Origin: Pseudomonas hefeiensis
Lineage (GTDB): Bacteria; Pseudomonadota; Gammaproteobacteria; Pseudomonadales; Pseudomonadaceae
Assembly (NCBI RefSeq): GCF_030687835.1
Contig: NZ_CP117449.1
Location: 4,650,001 to 4,714,000, forward strand
Direction: 5' to 3'
Length of the DNA stretch: 64,000 bases
The position numbers and the translations under genes are program-made. The notes beneath the pieces are model-generated. The model had not been told where the DNA came from. It did no database searches and worked only from the letters and a program-made list of their open reading frames with translations. This document shows, in pieces, positions 35,412-45,736 of this stretch (positions are counted from its first letter, which is position 1; every line of letters begins with the position of its first letter).

Positions 35412-36977
35412 TCAGATCTTGTTGAACAGGCCCAGTTGGGCGATCTTGCTGAAAGCCAGTTGCGAGGCCTGCAACATGGTCTGCTGCAAGGTCAGGCGGG
35501 TCATCACTTCGGCCGCATCGGAATCACGAATCGAGGATTGAGTCTGGGTATTGGCTAACAACAGGCTCTGGTTCGTGTCGCTTTGGGTTTCCAGAGCCTG
35601 ACCCCGTCCACCGACCGAACTCAAGCCGCTGGACAACTGATCGGTGCCGCTGGCCAGGTTGCCAATACCGGAGGCCAGCGAAGCCTGCAGCTTTTGCAGC
35701 GCAATCGGATCATTGTTGGTCGGCGTGCTCAACGCGGTTTTCAACTGGTTCACGGTGTCCAGAATGTTCTGGGTCTCGTGGGTATTGACCGCGATGCTGA
35801 ACTGATCGTCCGCACCGGGCGTACCGTCCAGGGTGAAGCTCACGCCCGAGGCGGTGGCCACGTTGCCGGCCAGGGTGCCGCTGGACACCGGTTGGCTGTT
35901 GGCGGTCAACGGCGCCGCGTACAAGTCAAAATCGGTGGCGCTGGTGAACTTCAATACGGCCGAACCGGTAGGGAAACTGGCGTGATACGCCACCGGGTCG
36001 GTGATCTCGCTGCCCGTGACCTGGACGGCGGTCGGGTTGCCCGGGCTGCGGGTCGCGGCAAAGGTGTCCGGCTTGGCGGCCAGGGTGAAGGTATGGCCCG
36101 GCAACACGGTATTGGCATCATCACCGGTTTGCAGATTGATGTTCAGGGTCAGTTCCAGACCACGGAACTGCACCGCCTGACCGTTTTTGCTGCTGGGATC
36201 AAACGCGCCGCCCTGGCTGGCTTCGGCGGTGACGTCGTTGCCGCCGGAGTCGGTGATTCTCAGCTGCGTGCCGCTGGTGAACTCAACGGTATACGGCTCG
36301 CCACTGCGGAATTTGCTGTTGTAGCTGACACTGGATGACACCTGACCGTCAGACAGCACGACGCGACCATCGTCCACCGCCGGCGCGGTCAGGGTGACCT
36401 GGCTGCGGCTGGTGTTGACGGCCTGCTGGAACACTTCCCAGCCGGTGCTGTTGGTGGCCATCGACATGGTATCGCCGACTGGCAGGTCGAGGGTCACCTG
36501 GTCACCGTTGTAGCTGTAGCTGCCATCAGTGTTGCGGGTGAACGGGATGGTGTCGCCCTTGGAACCGGCAAAAATGTACTTGCCGTTTTCGTCCTTGCTG
36601 TTCATCAGGCTCAGTAGCTGTTCTTCGATCTGCGCCAGCTCCGAGGCGTTGGCCTGGCGATCGGCGTCGGTGTAGCCAGCGTTGCCGGCGCCGACAGCCA
36701 ATTCCTTGGCGCGCTGCAGCACGTTGCCAATGCTGGTCATCACCGCTTCAGTGGTGCCCAGGGTTGCCTTGATGGTGTTGGCGTTGGTTTCGTACTGAGC
36801 CAGCATCGAGGCTTGTGTGCCCAATTGCAGCAGACGCGAAGCTCCTACCGGATCATCGGCGGCGGTATTGACGCGCACCAGGCTGCTGGCCTCTTCGCTG
36901 GTCTTGACCACATTGGCGAAGTTTTTCTGATAGTTCGCAGCCGTGGATTCGTAAAACTGGGCGGTAGAAATTCGCAT
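35412..36977 (-). CDS. flgL: Flagellar hook-associated protein FlgL
   Basis: This 521-residue HAP3 has a flagellin-like N terminus (MRISTAQFYESTAANYQKNFANVVKTSEEASSLVR) and the matching C-terminal helix (MTRLTLQQTMLQASQLAFSKIAQLGLFNKI). A long beta-rich central insert makes it longer than the roughly 300 aa of enteric FlgL, as is usual in Pseudomonas. It joins hook-associated FlgK to the filament. It starts 13 bp after flgK and is the last flg gene. The 93-bp gap to the big transferase has no clear terminator. Confidence 0.95.
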   Translation of the reverse strand: MRISTAQFYESTAANYQKNFANVVKTSEEASSLVRVNTAADDPVGASRLLQLGTQASMLAQYETNANTIKATLGTTEAVMTSIGNVLQRAKELAVGAGNAGYTDADRQANASELAQIEEQLLSLMNSKDENGKYIFAGSKGDTIPFTRNTDGSYSYNGDQVTLDLPVGDTMSMATNSTGWEVFQQAVNTSRSQVTLTAPAVDDGRVVLSDGQVSSSVSYNSKFRSGEPYTVEFTSGTQLRITDSGGNDVTAEASQGGAFDPSSKNGQAVQFRGLELTLNINLQTGDDANTVLPGHTFTLAAKPDTFAATRSPGNPTAVQVTGSEITDPVAYHASFPTGSAVLKFTSATDFDLYAAPLTANSQPVSSGTLAGNVATASGVSFTLDGTPGADDQFSIAVNTHETQNILDTVNQLKTALSTPTNNDPIALQKLQASLASGIGNLASGTDQLSSGLSSVGGRGQALETQSDTNQSLLLANTQTQSSIRDSDAAEVMTRLTLQQTMLQASQLAFSKIAQLGLFNKI

Positions 36978-36990
36978 GGGCTACGACTCC

Positions 36991-39057
36991 TTAAAGACTG
37001 TTGATCAATGTGCTGAAGATTTCCTGCGCAGCCTTGATGATCTGCGAAGACGCGGTGTAGTACTGCTGATACTTGACCAGGTTGCCGGTTTCCTCGTCCA
37101 GGTCCACGCCCGACAGCGAGTCGCGAGCGCCCTTGGCGTTATCCAGGATCGCGCCGGTGGCGGCGCTGTCGAGCTTGCCTTGGGCGGCCTTGGAACCGAC
37201 ACCTTCCACCAGCTTGCCGTAGGCATCGTTCAACGAAATGCCCTTGCTGGCGGAACCGGTGTCCACGGTCTTGGCGGTCTGCAAACCGGCCAGGACAGTG
37301 CCGTTGCGGTTGTCCAGGCTGCCGGCCTGGCTGACGCTCACATCGATCGCGGCACCGTTGGACGGCGCGCCAGCAATCGACATGTCGAAGGTGACAGTAC
37401 GCTGCACCGGCGGTGCGGAAGAATCCATGATCGGGTTGCCGCTGGCATCCTTGAGCGGAACACTCAGGCTCAAAGTATTGCTCTGGCCGGGCTTGATCGT
37501 GCCATTGCTGATCTCGACGCCCGTGGCATCGAGCAACTGATAACCCTGGCTGGTGCCGTCGGCGGACGTCGCGCCGAAGACCACCTTGACTGGCATCGAG
37601 GTCTTGATGCCGTTCTGGATGATGGTGGTGGTGGCTTCGTCGTAGATATCCAACTGCGACGTCATGGTCGGCTGACCGCTGGCCGGAATAGTCAGCGTAC
37701 CGCTGCCGCCCGGCACGATGGCTGCGCCCAGCGGTGCGGCAATCGCCAGCCGCTTGGAGTCGGTCATCTCGGTCTTGATGCTGGCCGCTGCGTTGCGGGT
37801 CGGGGTGATCTTGAACGAATCGCCAGCGGCAGCGGTGCCATTGGCGAAGGTCATCGAGAAGCCGTCGATCACCGGCGGCGGGGTCGTCGCGGTATTGAAC
37901 GAACCCATCGAAGTGCCGTCGGGCAGGCGCTGGACCGTGTAGTCGGTGCCGCTGGTGAACGTCACCTTGTAATCATTGGTGGTCAGCGCGCCGGTGTCTT
38001 CGATGGCCACGTTGAAGTTGCCGGAACCGGCGCTGTTGTCCAGCGCGGCAATGCTGCGCTGGCTCATCTGCGCGGCGCTGTTGATGTTGGTGAACAGGTT
38101 GGAACCGAAGGCGCCGTTCTTGTCGATGCCCGAGGCCTGGATCGCGTTCATCTGGTCGGCGACCACCAGGGCCACGCGGCCCAACTCGTTCATGGCCGGA
38201 TCGAGCACGGTGCTGCGGTAACGCATCAGGCCGCCGATCTCGCCACCGGTGAGCACCTGGGTGAGGTCCATGACACTGGAACCGCTATTGAGCTGGATGC
38301 CCAGGCGCCCCGGATCGTTCTTGTCCGGCACGGTTTCCAGGGTATTGACGGTATTGCCCATCACCAGCGGCTGGCCGGACCCCAGGTAGATGTCCAGGCT
38401 GCTGCCGTTCTCCACGATCTGAGTGCCGGTGAAGGCCGAGAGCTGGAGAATGGTCTGGTTGCGGGCATCGAGCAGGTCGTTGGGGGCACCGCCGGAGTTG
38501 GAGACTTCGGCGATTTTCTTGTTCAGTTGAGCAACAGTGGTGGCCAGTTTGTTGACCTGGTCGACCATGCTCGTCAGGTTGCCGTTGATGTTCTGATTCT
38601 GCTCCGTCAATTGGCTGGCGACCGAATTGAAACGGTTGCTCAAGGCTTGCGCATCGCTGAGCAGCAATTGACGGGACGCATCATCGCCCGGCTTGGCGTT
38701 GACGTTCTGCACTGACGCAAAAAACTTGGTCAGCGCGCCATTGAGACCGGTGCCGGTGTCCGACAGCAAGGCATCGAGCGGGGTGATCTGCCCTTGATAG
38801 GCCGCCGCATCGCTGTTGAGCGAGGTCGTGGTCTTCAACTGCGCTTCAAGGTAGGAGTTATAGACCCGGCGCACATCGGCCAGGGTGGTGCCGGAGCCGA
38901 TGAACACGTTGCCGTATTGATTGGACGCCTTGGTGGTCTGCACGGTCTGCTGACGCGAATAACCGGCGGTATCAGCGTTGGCAATGTTGTTACCCGTGGT
39001 CACCAATGAGGTCTGACTTGCGGACAGACCCGACATCCCGATATTGAGCAAACTCAT
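36991..39057 (-). CDS. flgK: Flagellar hook-associated protein FlgK
   Basis: This 688-residue HAP1 has the N-terminal rod/hook signature MSLLNIGMSGLSASQTSLVTTGNNIANADTAGYSRQQ and the C-terminal LDEETGNLVKYQQYYTASSQIIKAAQEIFSTLIN. The central domains are Ser/Thr-rich. It forms the first junction zone on the hook tip. It is preceded by flgJ with a 10-bp gap. Confidence 0.97.
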   Translation of the reverse strand: MSLLNIGMSGLSASQTSLVTTGNNIANADTAGYSRQQTVQTTKASNQYGNVFIGSGTTLADVRRVYNSYLEAQLKTTTSLNSDAAAYQGQITPLDALLSDTGTGLNGALTKFFASVQNVNAKPGDDASRQLLLSDAQALSNRFNSVASQLTEQNQNINGNLTSMVDQVNKLATTVAQLNKKIAEVSNSGGAPNDLLDARNQTILQLSAFTGTQIVENGSSLDIYLGSGQPLVMGNTVNTLETVPDKNDPGRLGIQLNSGSSVMDLTQVLTGGEIGGLMRYRSTVLDPAMNELGRVALVVADQMNAIQASGIDKNGAFGSNLFTNINSAAQMSQRSIAALDNSAGSGNFNVAIEDTGALTTNDYKVTFTSGTDYTVQRLPDGTSMGSFNTATTPPPVIDGFSMTFANGTAAAGDSFKITPTRNAAASIKTEMTDSKRLAIAAPLGAAIVPGGSGTLTIPASGQPTMTSQLDIYDEATTTIIQNGIKTSMPVKVVFGATSADGTSQGYQLLDATGVEISNGTIKPGQSNTLSLSVPLKDASGNPIMDSSAPPVQRTVTFDMSIAGAPSNGAAIDVSVSQAGSLDNRNGTVLAGLQTAKTVDTGSASKGISLNDAYGKLVEGVGSKAAQGKLDSAATGAILDNAKGARDSLSGVDLDEETGNLVKYQQYYTASSQIIKAAQEIFSTLINSL

Positions 39058-39067
39058 GGTTCAGACC

Positions 39068-40372
39068 TTATAAAGTCGTAGTGGCGCCAGCCGAAGCGTA
39101 GTTTTGGTAACTGGTCATCTGCCGGGCTATATTCGAAATCTTGCTGGCGTAGTTCGGGTCGGTGGCGTAACCGGCCTTCTGCAACTCACGCACAAACTGT
39201 TCCGGGTTATCGGCCGACTTCAGTACATCTTGATAGCGACTGTTGCTTTGCAGCAGATTGACCAGGTCATGAAAACTGTCGCGATACGAGGCGTAGGAAC
39301 GGAACTGGGCCGTCTCCTTGACCATCTCGCCATTACGGAATTCGCTGGTGATCGCCCGCGCCGAATCGCCCGTCCAGTTCTTGCTGGCCTTGATACCGAA
39401 CAGGTTGTGACTGCTGCTGCCATCAGGCTGACGCATGACCGATTTGCCCCAGCCGGTTTCCAGCGCTGCCTGGGCCACCAGGTAACGAGGGTCGACGCCG
39501 ATACGGTCCGCAGCTTCCTTGGCCATTGGCAGCATGGCATCGACGAATTCGTCGGCGTCGCGGAAGGCTTTGCGGGCTGGAGCCAGGGGTGGCTGCGCCA
39601 CGGCGCGCCCGTACACCTGCATGGACCCGTTCGGTTCTGAGGCCTTGAGCGCGGCCAGCCAATCGCCATTGGCCAGTTCGCCGGTGGCAGGCTTGACGGC
39701 GGTGATGGCGCGATCCGGCAAAATGTTCTGCGCCTTGACTTCAGGCGTGGTCGCGGCAGAAGGCACCAGCCCGGCAAGCAGGCGGTCGGCCAGTTTTGGC
39801 GGCAAGGCCAGGCGGCGCTGGTTAAGCATTTCCATGTCGTTGCGGTGAACGCCCTCGCCCGCCCCTTGCGGCGCACTCACGGCCCGCGAGGCCCACAGCG
39901 GGCGCTGGCCGCTGGAGCGCGACAATGGCCCGTCGGGCAACGTGCCGGCGGCAATTGGCGTCGGCACCGGGGCCTTGATGGCCTCGTCCAACGCTTGTTC
40001 CTGCTTGCCGGCCGACAGCGTTGCCGCCTCGCCTGACACCAGGGGTTTGTTCTTGGACATCTGGCGCAGCAGCACGTCGGCCAAGCCGATACCGCCGCCC
40101 TCGCGAGACATGGAGACGGCCAGTTGCTGGTCGTACATTTCCTGGTATTGCTTGGCTTCAGCGGTATTGAGCGGATTGTCCTTGCCCATCGACTCGGTGG
40201 CCGCACGCATGGACTTGAGCATTTCACCGATGAACAGCGACTCGAATTCCTGCGCCACTTTGCGCAGGTTGCCGTCACTGTTCTTGTCGCCGACCTTGAG
40301 CTGGTTCAGACGATTGAGGTCCGAATAGGAACCCGAATCCCCGCTGATCAACGCGCCCTTGCGCATATCCAT
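39068..40372 (-). CDS. flgJ: Flagellar rod-scaffold and peptidoglycan hydrolase FlgJ
   Basis: The N-terminal part (about 1-110; LRKVAQEFESLFIGEMLKSMRAAT) is the rod-cap/scaffold domain. The C-terminal part (about 270-425) is a glucosaminidase-type domain, with the catalytic Glu in LVAQAALETGWGKS and the SHNLFGIKA signature. A Pro/Ala-rich linker of about 150 residues separates them, longer than in enterics (434 versus 313 aa). It opens the peptidoglycan layer for rod growth. Confidence 0.96.
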   Translation of the reverse strand: MDMRKGALISGDSGSYSDLNRLNQLKVGDKNSDGNLRKVAQEFESLFIGEMLKSMRAATESMGKDNPLNTAEAKQYQEMYDQQLAVSMSREGGGIGLADVLLRQMSKNKPLVSGEAATLSAGKQEQALDEAIKAPVPTPIAAGTLPDGPLSRSSGQRPLWASRAVSAPQGAGEGVHRNDMEMLNQRRLALPPKLADRLLAGLVPSAATTPEVKAQNILPDRAITAVKPATGELANGDWLAALKASEPNGSMQVYGRAVAQPPLAPARKAFRDADEFVDAMLPMAKEAADRIGVDPRYLVAQAALETGWGKSVMRQPDGSSSHNLFGIKASKNWTGDSARAITSEFRNGEMVKETAQFRSYASYRDSFHDLVNLLQSNSRYQDVLKSADNPEQFVRELQKAGYATDPNYASKISNIARQMTSYQNYASAGATTTL

Positions 40373-40382
40373 GGCTCGTTCC

Positions 40383-41513
40383 TTAAATCACGATCAGGTC
40401 GGCTTGCAACGCGCCGGCCTGCTTCAAGGCTTCGAGAATCGCCATCAAGTCGCCTGGCGCCGCGCCAACCTGATTCACCGCCCGGACAATTTCATCCAGG
40501 GTAGTGCCCGGGCCGAACTTGAACATCGGCTTGGCTTCCTGCTCGGCATTGACCCGCGAACGAGGCACCACCGCGGTCTGGCCGTTGGACAAAGGTCCAG
40601 GCTGGCTGACGATCGGATCTTCAGTGATGGTCACGGTCAGGCTGCCGTGGGTCACCGCGGCCGGTGAAACCTTGACGTTCTGGCCGATCACAATGGTGCC
40701 AGTGCGCGAGTTGATGATGACTTTCGCAACCGCCTGGCCCGGATCGACTTCAAGGTTTTCCAGGATCGACAAATAGTCGACCCGCTGGCTCGGATCCAGC
40801 GGCGCCGTGACGCGCACCGAACCACCGTCGATGGCCTGGGCCACGCCTGGGCCGAGCATGTCGTTGATCTTGTCGACGATGCGCTTGGCAGTCGTGAAGT
40901 CGTAACGGTTGAGGTTCAGGGTCAGGCTGTTGCCCTGGTTGAAACCGCTCGGCACCGCACGCTCCACCGATGCACCGCCAGGAATGCGACCGGCCGACGG
41001 AACGTTGACAGTGATCTTCGAACCGTCGCGCCCCTCGGCATCGAAACCGCCCACCACCAGGTTACCCTGGGCGATGGCATAGACGTTGCCGTCGATACCC
41101 TTGAGCGGCGTCAGCAGCAGGGTGCCGCCGCGCAGACTCTTGGAGTTACCGATGGAGGAAACAGTGATATCCACCTGCTGGCCAGGCTTGGCGAACGCCG
41201 GCAGGTCGGCACTGACCGACACCGCCGCCACGTTTTTCAACTGCACGTTGCCAGACCCGGCCGGCACCTTGATGCCGAACTGCGACAACATGTTGTTGAA
41301 GGTTTGCAGGGTGAACGGGGTTTGGGTGGTCTGGTCGCCCGTGCCGTTCAGACCCACGACCAGGCCATAGCCGATCAACTGGTTGGAACGCACGCCGGAA
41401 ATGCTGGCGATGTCCTTCAGACGCTCGGCTTGAGCGGTGAAGGCCGCCGACATCAGCAGTGCCCCCATCAACAGCTGCTTGAGATTCAACCGCTTAAGAT
41501 TCAACTGGGCCAC
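40383..41513 (-). CDS. flgI: Flagellar P-ring protein FlgI
   Basis: This 376-residue periplasmic protein has a signal peptide ending near AFTAQA (about residue 29), then mature [32 protein letters not shown], the invariant FlgI start. It forms the P ring around the rod in the peptidoglycan. The gene begins immediately after the flgH stop, with no gap, so the two are probably coupled. Confidence 0.97.
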   Translation of the reverse strand: MAQLNLKRLNLKQLLMGALLMSAAFTAQAERLKDIASISGVRSNQLIGYGLVVGLNGTGDQTTQTPFTLQTFNNMLSQFGIKVPAGSGNVQLKNVAAVSVSADLPAFAKPGQQVDITVSSIGNSKSLRGGTLLLTPLKGIDGNVYAIAQGNLVVGGFDAEGRDGSKITVNVPSAGRIPGGASVERAVPSGFNQGNSLTLNLNRYDFTTAKRIVDKINDMLGPGVAQAIDGGSVRVTAPLDPSQRVDYLSILENLEVDPGQAVAKVIINSRTGTIVIGQNVKVSPAAVTHGSLTVTITEDPIVSQPGPLSNGQTAVVPRSRVNAEQEAKPMFKFGPGTTLDEIVRAVNQVGAAPGDLMAILEALKQAGALQADLIVI

Positions 41514-42209
41514 CTAGAAAGGGAACTTCGGGCTGAGGAAGAAACGGTCGAACCAGCCTGGCTGACTCGCATCGGCAAAGGCACCGGTGCCCGAGTAGGT
41601 AATACGTGCATCGGCTACACGGGTCGACGATACGGTGTTGTCGGTAGCGATATCATCGGCGCGAACCATGCCGGCGATACGCACCAGTTCGTCACCGGTA
41701 TTGAGCGTCAGCCATTTCTCGCCCCGCACGACGATGATGCCGTTGGGCAACACATCGGCAACGGTGACAGTGATCGAGCCGGTCAGGCTGTTGCTCTGGC
41801 CGGACTTGCTGTCGCCCTTGGTGGCCCGGTCGGAGCCATAACCGGCGTTGAGGCTCAGGTCCCCGCCACCGATCGGGTTGTTGGTGGTCAGACTGGAGCC
41901 AAACAATGACGTCAGGCCGACACTGGTCTCGCTGGTCTTGTCGATCTGCGAGTTGGCGTTCTTGCTGGCCTGGGTCCGCTCGTTCAGGGTGATGGTAATG
42001 ATGTCCCCGACCCGGAAAGCCTTGCGGTCGCTGTACAGGTTCTGCTCGAAGCCGGCCTGGTAGATCGAACCGTTGTTGGCGGCGGCCGGCAACGGCGTGC
42101 GCGGCAACACCGGAGCGTAATACGGGTCATTGGCCTTGGGCGTTGGCGCGACACAGCCCGCGAGCGCGGTAACCCCACTCAGTGCCAGAACAGATACGAA
42201 GCGATTCAT
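41514..42209 (-). CDS. flgH: Flagellar L-ring lipoprotein FlgH
   Basis: This 231-residue outer-membrane lipoprotein has a signal peptide with lipobox TALAGC (lipidated Cys near residue 19). Its mature region has [28 protein letters not shown] and the [23 protein letters not shown] strand region of FlgH. It forms the L ring. It is placed between flgG and flgI. Confidence 0.97.
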   Translation of the reverse strand: MNRFVSVLALSGVTALAGCVAPTPKANDPYYAPVLPRTPLPAAANNGSIYQAGFEQNLYSDRKAFRVGDIITITLNERTQASKNANSQIDKTSETSVGLTSLFGSSLTTNNPIGGGDLSLNAGYGSDRATKGDSKSGQSNSLTGSITVTVADVLPNGIIVVRGEKWLTLNTGDELVRIAGMVRADDIATDNTVSSTRVADARITYSGTGAFADASQPGWFDRFFLSPKFPF

Positions 42210-42260
42210 GACCCTACCTCTTGGTGTTGCAGGCGACCTCAGGCCGCCTTATAGACGTGA

Positions 42261-43046
42261 TTACAGATTCTGCGTAACGAACGAGAGCATCTGGTCGGCG
42301 GTGGAGATCACCTTGGAGTTCATCTCATAGGCGCGCTGGGTGGTGATCATGTTGACCATCTCCTCAACGGTGCTCACGTTGGAGGTTTCCAGGGTGTTCT
42401 GCAGCGTGGTACCGAAACCGTTCAGGCCTGGCGTGCCGACTTGTGGCGCGCCGCTGGCGGCGGTTTCCAGGAACAGGTTGTTACCCACCGCTTGCAGGCC
42501 AGCCGGGTTGATGAAGTCGGCGGTCTGCAGGTTGCCGATCACCTGGGCGGCCGGGTTGCCCGTCACGGAGATGGACACGGTGCCGTCGCGGCCCACGGTG
42601 AACGTCTGGGCGTCGTTCGGAATGATGATGGCCGGCTCCAGGGCAAAACCGCTGGCGTTGACAATCTGGCCATTGGAGTCGAGGTGGAACGTACCGTCAC
42701 GGGTATAGGACGTGGTGCCATCCGGCTGCAGGATCTGGAAGAAACCGCGACCGTCGATGGCCATGTCCAGCGGCTGCTCGGTGGTTTGCAGGCTGCCGGC
42801 GTTGAAGTTTTTCTGGGTGCCGACAATGCGCACACCGGTACCCACTTGCAGACCCGACGGCAGTTCGCTGTCCTGGGTCGATTGGGCGCCTGGCTGGCGT
42901 TTGACCTGGTACAGCAGGTCCTGGAACTCGGCGCGATCACGCTTGAAACCGGTGGTCGATACGTTCGCCAGGTTGTTGGAAATAGTAGAAAGGTTGGTGT
43001 CCTGGGCGGACAGACCTGTTTTGGCAACCCAAAGAGCCGGAAGCAT
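42261..43046 (-). CDS. flgG: Flagellar distal rod protein FlgG
   Basis: This 261-residue rod protein begins MLPALWVAKTGLSAQDTNLSTISNNLANVSTTGFKRDRAEFQDLLYQ with the rod-specific FQDLLYQ extension. It ends with VEEMVNMITTQRAYEMNSKVISTADQML. FlgG builds the distal rod. It follows flgF with a 49-bp gap. Confidence 0.98.
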   Translation of the reverse strand: MLPALWVAKTGLSAQDTNLSTISNNLANVSTTGFKRDRAEFQDLLYQVKRQPGAQSTQDSELPSGLQVGTGVRIVGTQKNFNAGSLQTTEQPLDMAIDGRGFFQILQPDGTTSYTRDGTFHLDSNGQIVNASGFALEPAIIIPNDAQTFTVGRDGTVSISVTGNPAAQVIGNLQTADFINPAGLQAVGNNLFLETAASGAPQVGTPGLNGFGTTLQNTLETSNVSTVEEMVNMITTQRAYEMNSKVISTADQMLSFVTQNL

Positions 43047-43095
43047 TCGATTCTCCTCGTACGCCTGTTTTTCGGCGCAACGCTGTAATTAATGA

Positions 43096-43833
43096 TTAGA
43101 TCTGCAAGACCCGAGCCATGGCTTCGTCGCCTTCTTTGGCGGTGTTCATCATCTTGACGTGAAGCTCGAACTGCTTGGCCAGAGCCAGCACCGAAGTCAT
43201 CTCGTCCACGGCATTGACGTTGCTCGCTTCCTGGAACCCCGACACCAGCTGCACGTTGGCATCAATGGGCGCCGGCTGGCCGTCCTTGGTGCGGATGGCG
43301 CCGTCCAGGCCTTTGGTCATGTTGCGAAGATCCGGGTTGACCAGCTTGATACGGTCGACTTCAGCCATCACGCGCGGGCCTTCACCCATGGCGCGGATAC
43401 TGATGGTGCCGTCCTGGCCGATTTCGATTTTCTGCTCTGGCGGTACAGCGATCGGACCACCGTTGCCCATTACCGGCATACCGTTGCCGGCCCGCAGCAC
43501 GCCCAGGGCGTCAACGTTGAGGCTGCCGGTGCGCACGTAGCTTTCACCGCCTTCAGGGTTCTGCACAGCCATCCAGCCCGGTCCGCTGACTGCCACGTCG
43601 AGGTCACGACCGGTTTCCACCAGCGCGCCAGGGGTGAAGTCGGTGGCCGGACGCTCGGACATGGCAAATGCCCGCGCCGGAAAGCTGTCGCCAAACACCG
43701 GCATCGAACGGGCCTGCTCCAGGTCTTTCTGGAAACCGTTGGTGGAGATGTTCGCCAGGTTGTTGGCATGAGCCCGCTGCGCCAGTGCGTTCTGGCTGGC
43801 GCCGGTCATTGCCACGTAAAGGTACTTGTCCAC
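43096..43833 (-). CDS. flgF: Flagellar proximal rod protein FlgF
   Basis: This 245-residue protein starts MDKYLYVAMTGASQNALAQRAHANNLANISTNGFQ and ends with FELHVKMMNTAKEGDEAMARVLQI, the FlgF pattern. The GTG at 43833 is chosen because AGAGGA stands 6-7 bases before it and the rod-protein motif begins there. The longer in-frame ORF is spurious. It is the first gene of the flgF-G-H-I-J-K-L unit. A sigma-54 site lies about 60-70 bp upstream. Confidence 0.96.
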   Translation of the reverse strand: MDKYLYVAMTGASQNALAQRAHANNLANISTNGFQKDLEQARSMPVFGDSFPARAFAMSERPATDFTPGALVETGRDLDVAVSGPGWMAVQNPEGGESYVRTGSLNVDALGVLRAGNGMPVMGNGGPIAVPPEQKIEIGQDGTISIRAMGEGPRVMAEVDRIKLVNPDLRNMTKGLDGAIRTKDGQPAPIDANVQLVSGFQEASNVNAVDEMTSVLALAKQFELHVKMMNTAKEGDEAMARVLQI

Positions 43834-43890
43834 TGTCGTTCCTCTGCATGCCGGACGTTTGCCGTCCACTGCTGTACTGCTGAGCACTAA

Positions 43891-43905
43891 GCAATTTGCA
43901 GACCA
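43891..43905 (-). promoter_or_regulatory. Sigma-54 promoter of the flgF operon
   Basis: On the minus strand the site reads TGGTCTGCAAATTGC: GG, ten bases, GC, with a perfect TTGC half and a weaker -24 half (TGGTCTG). It lies about 60 bp upstream of the flgF GTG, as expected for a FleR/RpoN class III promoter. Confidence 0.65.
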
Positions 43906-44050
43906 ACTTTTTTCTGGCGCCGTAAAGCGCCGCAAACAAAGGGCTTCAGGGTTTTTGAAGGGATATGGGGAAATGTATCGAAGACGAAAAACCGGCGGTG
44001 TCATGCCGTTTGGTGGCAACGCTTGACCTTGTGGCAATGGTTACTGTCGT

Positions 44051-44147
44051 CATCGCAAGCAGGCTCGCTTGCACTCTGGATTGTTGCCGTTCGCAAATGA
44101 CGCGAACACCTCGGTCAAATAATGTGGGAGCGAGCCTGCTCGCGATG
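44051..44147. repeat. Imperfect REPIN between flgF and phhR
   Basis: CATCGCAAGCAGGCTCGCTT at 44051 is inverted at 44124-44147 (GTGGGAGCGAGCCTGCTCGC then GATG), with three mismatches. One arm is degraded (GCTTGCAC instead of GCTCCCAC). Confidence 0.7.
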
Positions 44148-44176
44148 AAGTCACCCCAAACACAACAGGCAAGCAA

Positions 44177-45736
44177 TTATGACTCGGCCTTGCCGACCTC
44201 ATACTCACGCAACTTATTGGCAATGGTCGTATGGGAAACCCCCAGTCGCTTGCCCAGTTGCCGGCTGCTCGGGTGTTCGGAGTACAGGCGCTCAAGCACC
44301 GCCTTCTCGAATCGTCCGACGATGTCGTCCAGCCCGCCCTCCAGGGAAAAATCCCCCAGGGGCTGACGCACGCCGTAGTCCGGCAGGCGGATATGCTCAG
44401 CCTTCACCGTTCCGCCATCGCACAGGGAAACGGCCTGGAACAGCACGTTTTCCAACTGCCGAACGTTGCCCGGCCAGTGGTAGTGGCTGAGACGGTCCAT
44501 CGCCGCGGGGGCCAGTTTCGGCAGCGCACAGCCAATTTGCCGACTGGCCTGGTCAAGAAAATGCTCCACCAGCGGCGTCAAGCCATCGAGGCATTCGCGC
44601 AGTGGCGGAATGTGCAGGGAAAGGACATTCAAGCGGTGGTACAGATCCTGACGGAATTCCCCTCGGGCACAGAGTTCGGACAAATCCACCTGGGTCGCGC
44701 AGATCACCCTGACATCCAGGTAGACCTCTTCATCGCTGCCTACACGACGGAAGCAACCATCCTGCAAAAAGCGCAGTAATTTCACTTGCAGGCGCGGGCT
44801 CATTTCCCCCACCCCGTCGAGAAACAACGTGCCCCCCGCTGTCAGCTCCAGCAAACCGAGCTTGCCTTCGGCCCGGGCGCCCTCGAAAGCACCGGGGCCG
44901 TAGCCGAACAGTTCAGTCTCGGCCATGGACTCGGGCAACCCTGCACAGTTGAGTGCCATCAACGGTGACTGCCCACGCGGACTCGCCAGGTGACAGGCGC
45001 GAGCCAGCAACTCCTTGCCAGTGCCAGTTTCGCCTTCTATCAATAGCGGTGCATCCAGTGGCGCCATGCGCCGGGCTTCCCGGACCACAGCCGCCATCAC
45101 CTTCGAACTCTGGAAAATACTGTCGAAGCCGCGCAGTTCCTGCTTGCGCACGTTATAAATTCGCTCGCCGACCCGGTCGGCCCGATGCAGCGTCAGCACC
45201 GCACCGGCCATGGCCTCGCTGTCGTCGTGCTCAGATTGCAGCGGCGCGATATCCGCCAGAAACACATCGCCCCTGACCTTGACCCGCAGCCCGTTGATGC
45301 GCGACTGATTGGCGCGCACCAGCTCCGGCAGATCAAAATCCTCGGCGTACCGGGACAGTGGAATCCCCGGCACCTCGTCCACCCGCACCCCGAGCAACTG
45401 CGCTGCCGCCCGGTTGGCGGCGACGATGGAGCCCCCCATGTCGATGGACAGCACGGGAAACTCCAGGGCGCCGAGTAGCGCGTTGAGTTCCATGTGCCGA
45501 CGCTCACTGGGCATCAACCCGACGCGCTTGACGCCGAAGACCCCGGCAATGCCTTCGAACTTCGGACGAAGCGCCTGAAACTGGATGTTGATCAGATTCG
45601 GGCAGTGCAGATAAATCGCATTGCCATGCTCACCGCCCACTTCCCCGCGGGCGACGTTGATGCCGTACTCCACCAGCAGGTTGAGAATATCCCGCAGGAT
45701 GCCGATGCGGTTCTGGCAATGGACTTTGATGCGCAT
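44177..45736 (-). CDS. phhR: TyrR-family aromatic amino acid regulator PhhR
   Basis: The 519-residue protein has an ACT domain (1-75; RIKVHCQNRIGILRDILNLLVEYGINV), a PAS domain (about 80-185), and an AAA+ domain with Walker A GETGTGKE at 235-242. The sigma-54 loop is degenerate, GAFEGA at 282-287, and the C-terminal HTH is LGVSHTTIANKLREYEVG. Like TyrR it is expected to work with sigma-70 RNA polymerase. It activates phhABC when Phe or Tyr is present. The ATG at 45736 matches the ACT start. The longer ORF is not supported. Confidence 0.95.
   Translation of the reverse strand: MRIKVHCQNRIGILRDILNLLVEYGINVARGEVGGEHGNAIYLHCPNLINIQFQALRPKFEGIAGVFGVKRVGLMPSERRHMELNALLGALEFPVLSIDMGGSIVAANRAAAQLLGVRVDEVPGIPLSRYAEDFDLPELVRANQSRINGLRVKVRGDVFLADIAPLQSEHDDSEAMAGAVLTLHRADRVGERIYNVRKQELRGFDSIFQSSKVMAAVVREARRMAPLDAPLLIEGETGTGKELLARACHLASPRGQSPLMALNCAGLPESMAETELFGYGPGAFEGARAEGKLGLLELTAGGTLFLDGVGEMSPRLQVKLLRFLQDGCFRRVGSDEEVYLDVRVICATQVDLSELCARGEFRQDLYHRLNVLSLHIPPLRECLDGLTPLVEHFLDQASRQIGCALPKLAPAAMDRLSHYHWPGNVRQLENVLFQAVSLCDGGTVKAEHIRLPDYGVRQPLGDFSLEGGLDDIVGRFEKAVLERLYSEHPSSRQLGKRLGVSHTTIANKLREYEVGKAES

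Larger units (their letters stand above)
43834..44176. other. Non-coding gap between flgF and phhR
   Basis: These 343 bp contain the flgF sigma-54 promoter (43891-43905), an imperfect REPIN (44051-44147) and no credible small gene. It marks the boundary between the flagellar cluster and the phenylalanine-catabolism genes. Confidence 0.7.

Noticed and set aside
36976-38715. A 579-codon plus-strand frame opposite flgK
   Set aside because: Antisense shadow. The composition (His, Gly, Asp rich) is that of reversed FlgK codons.
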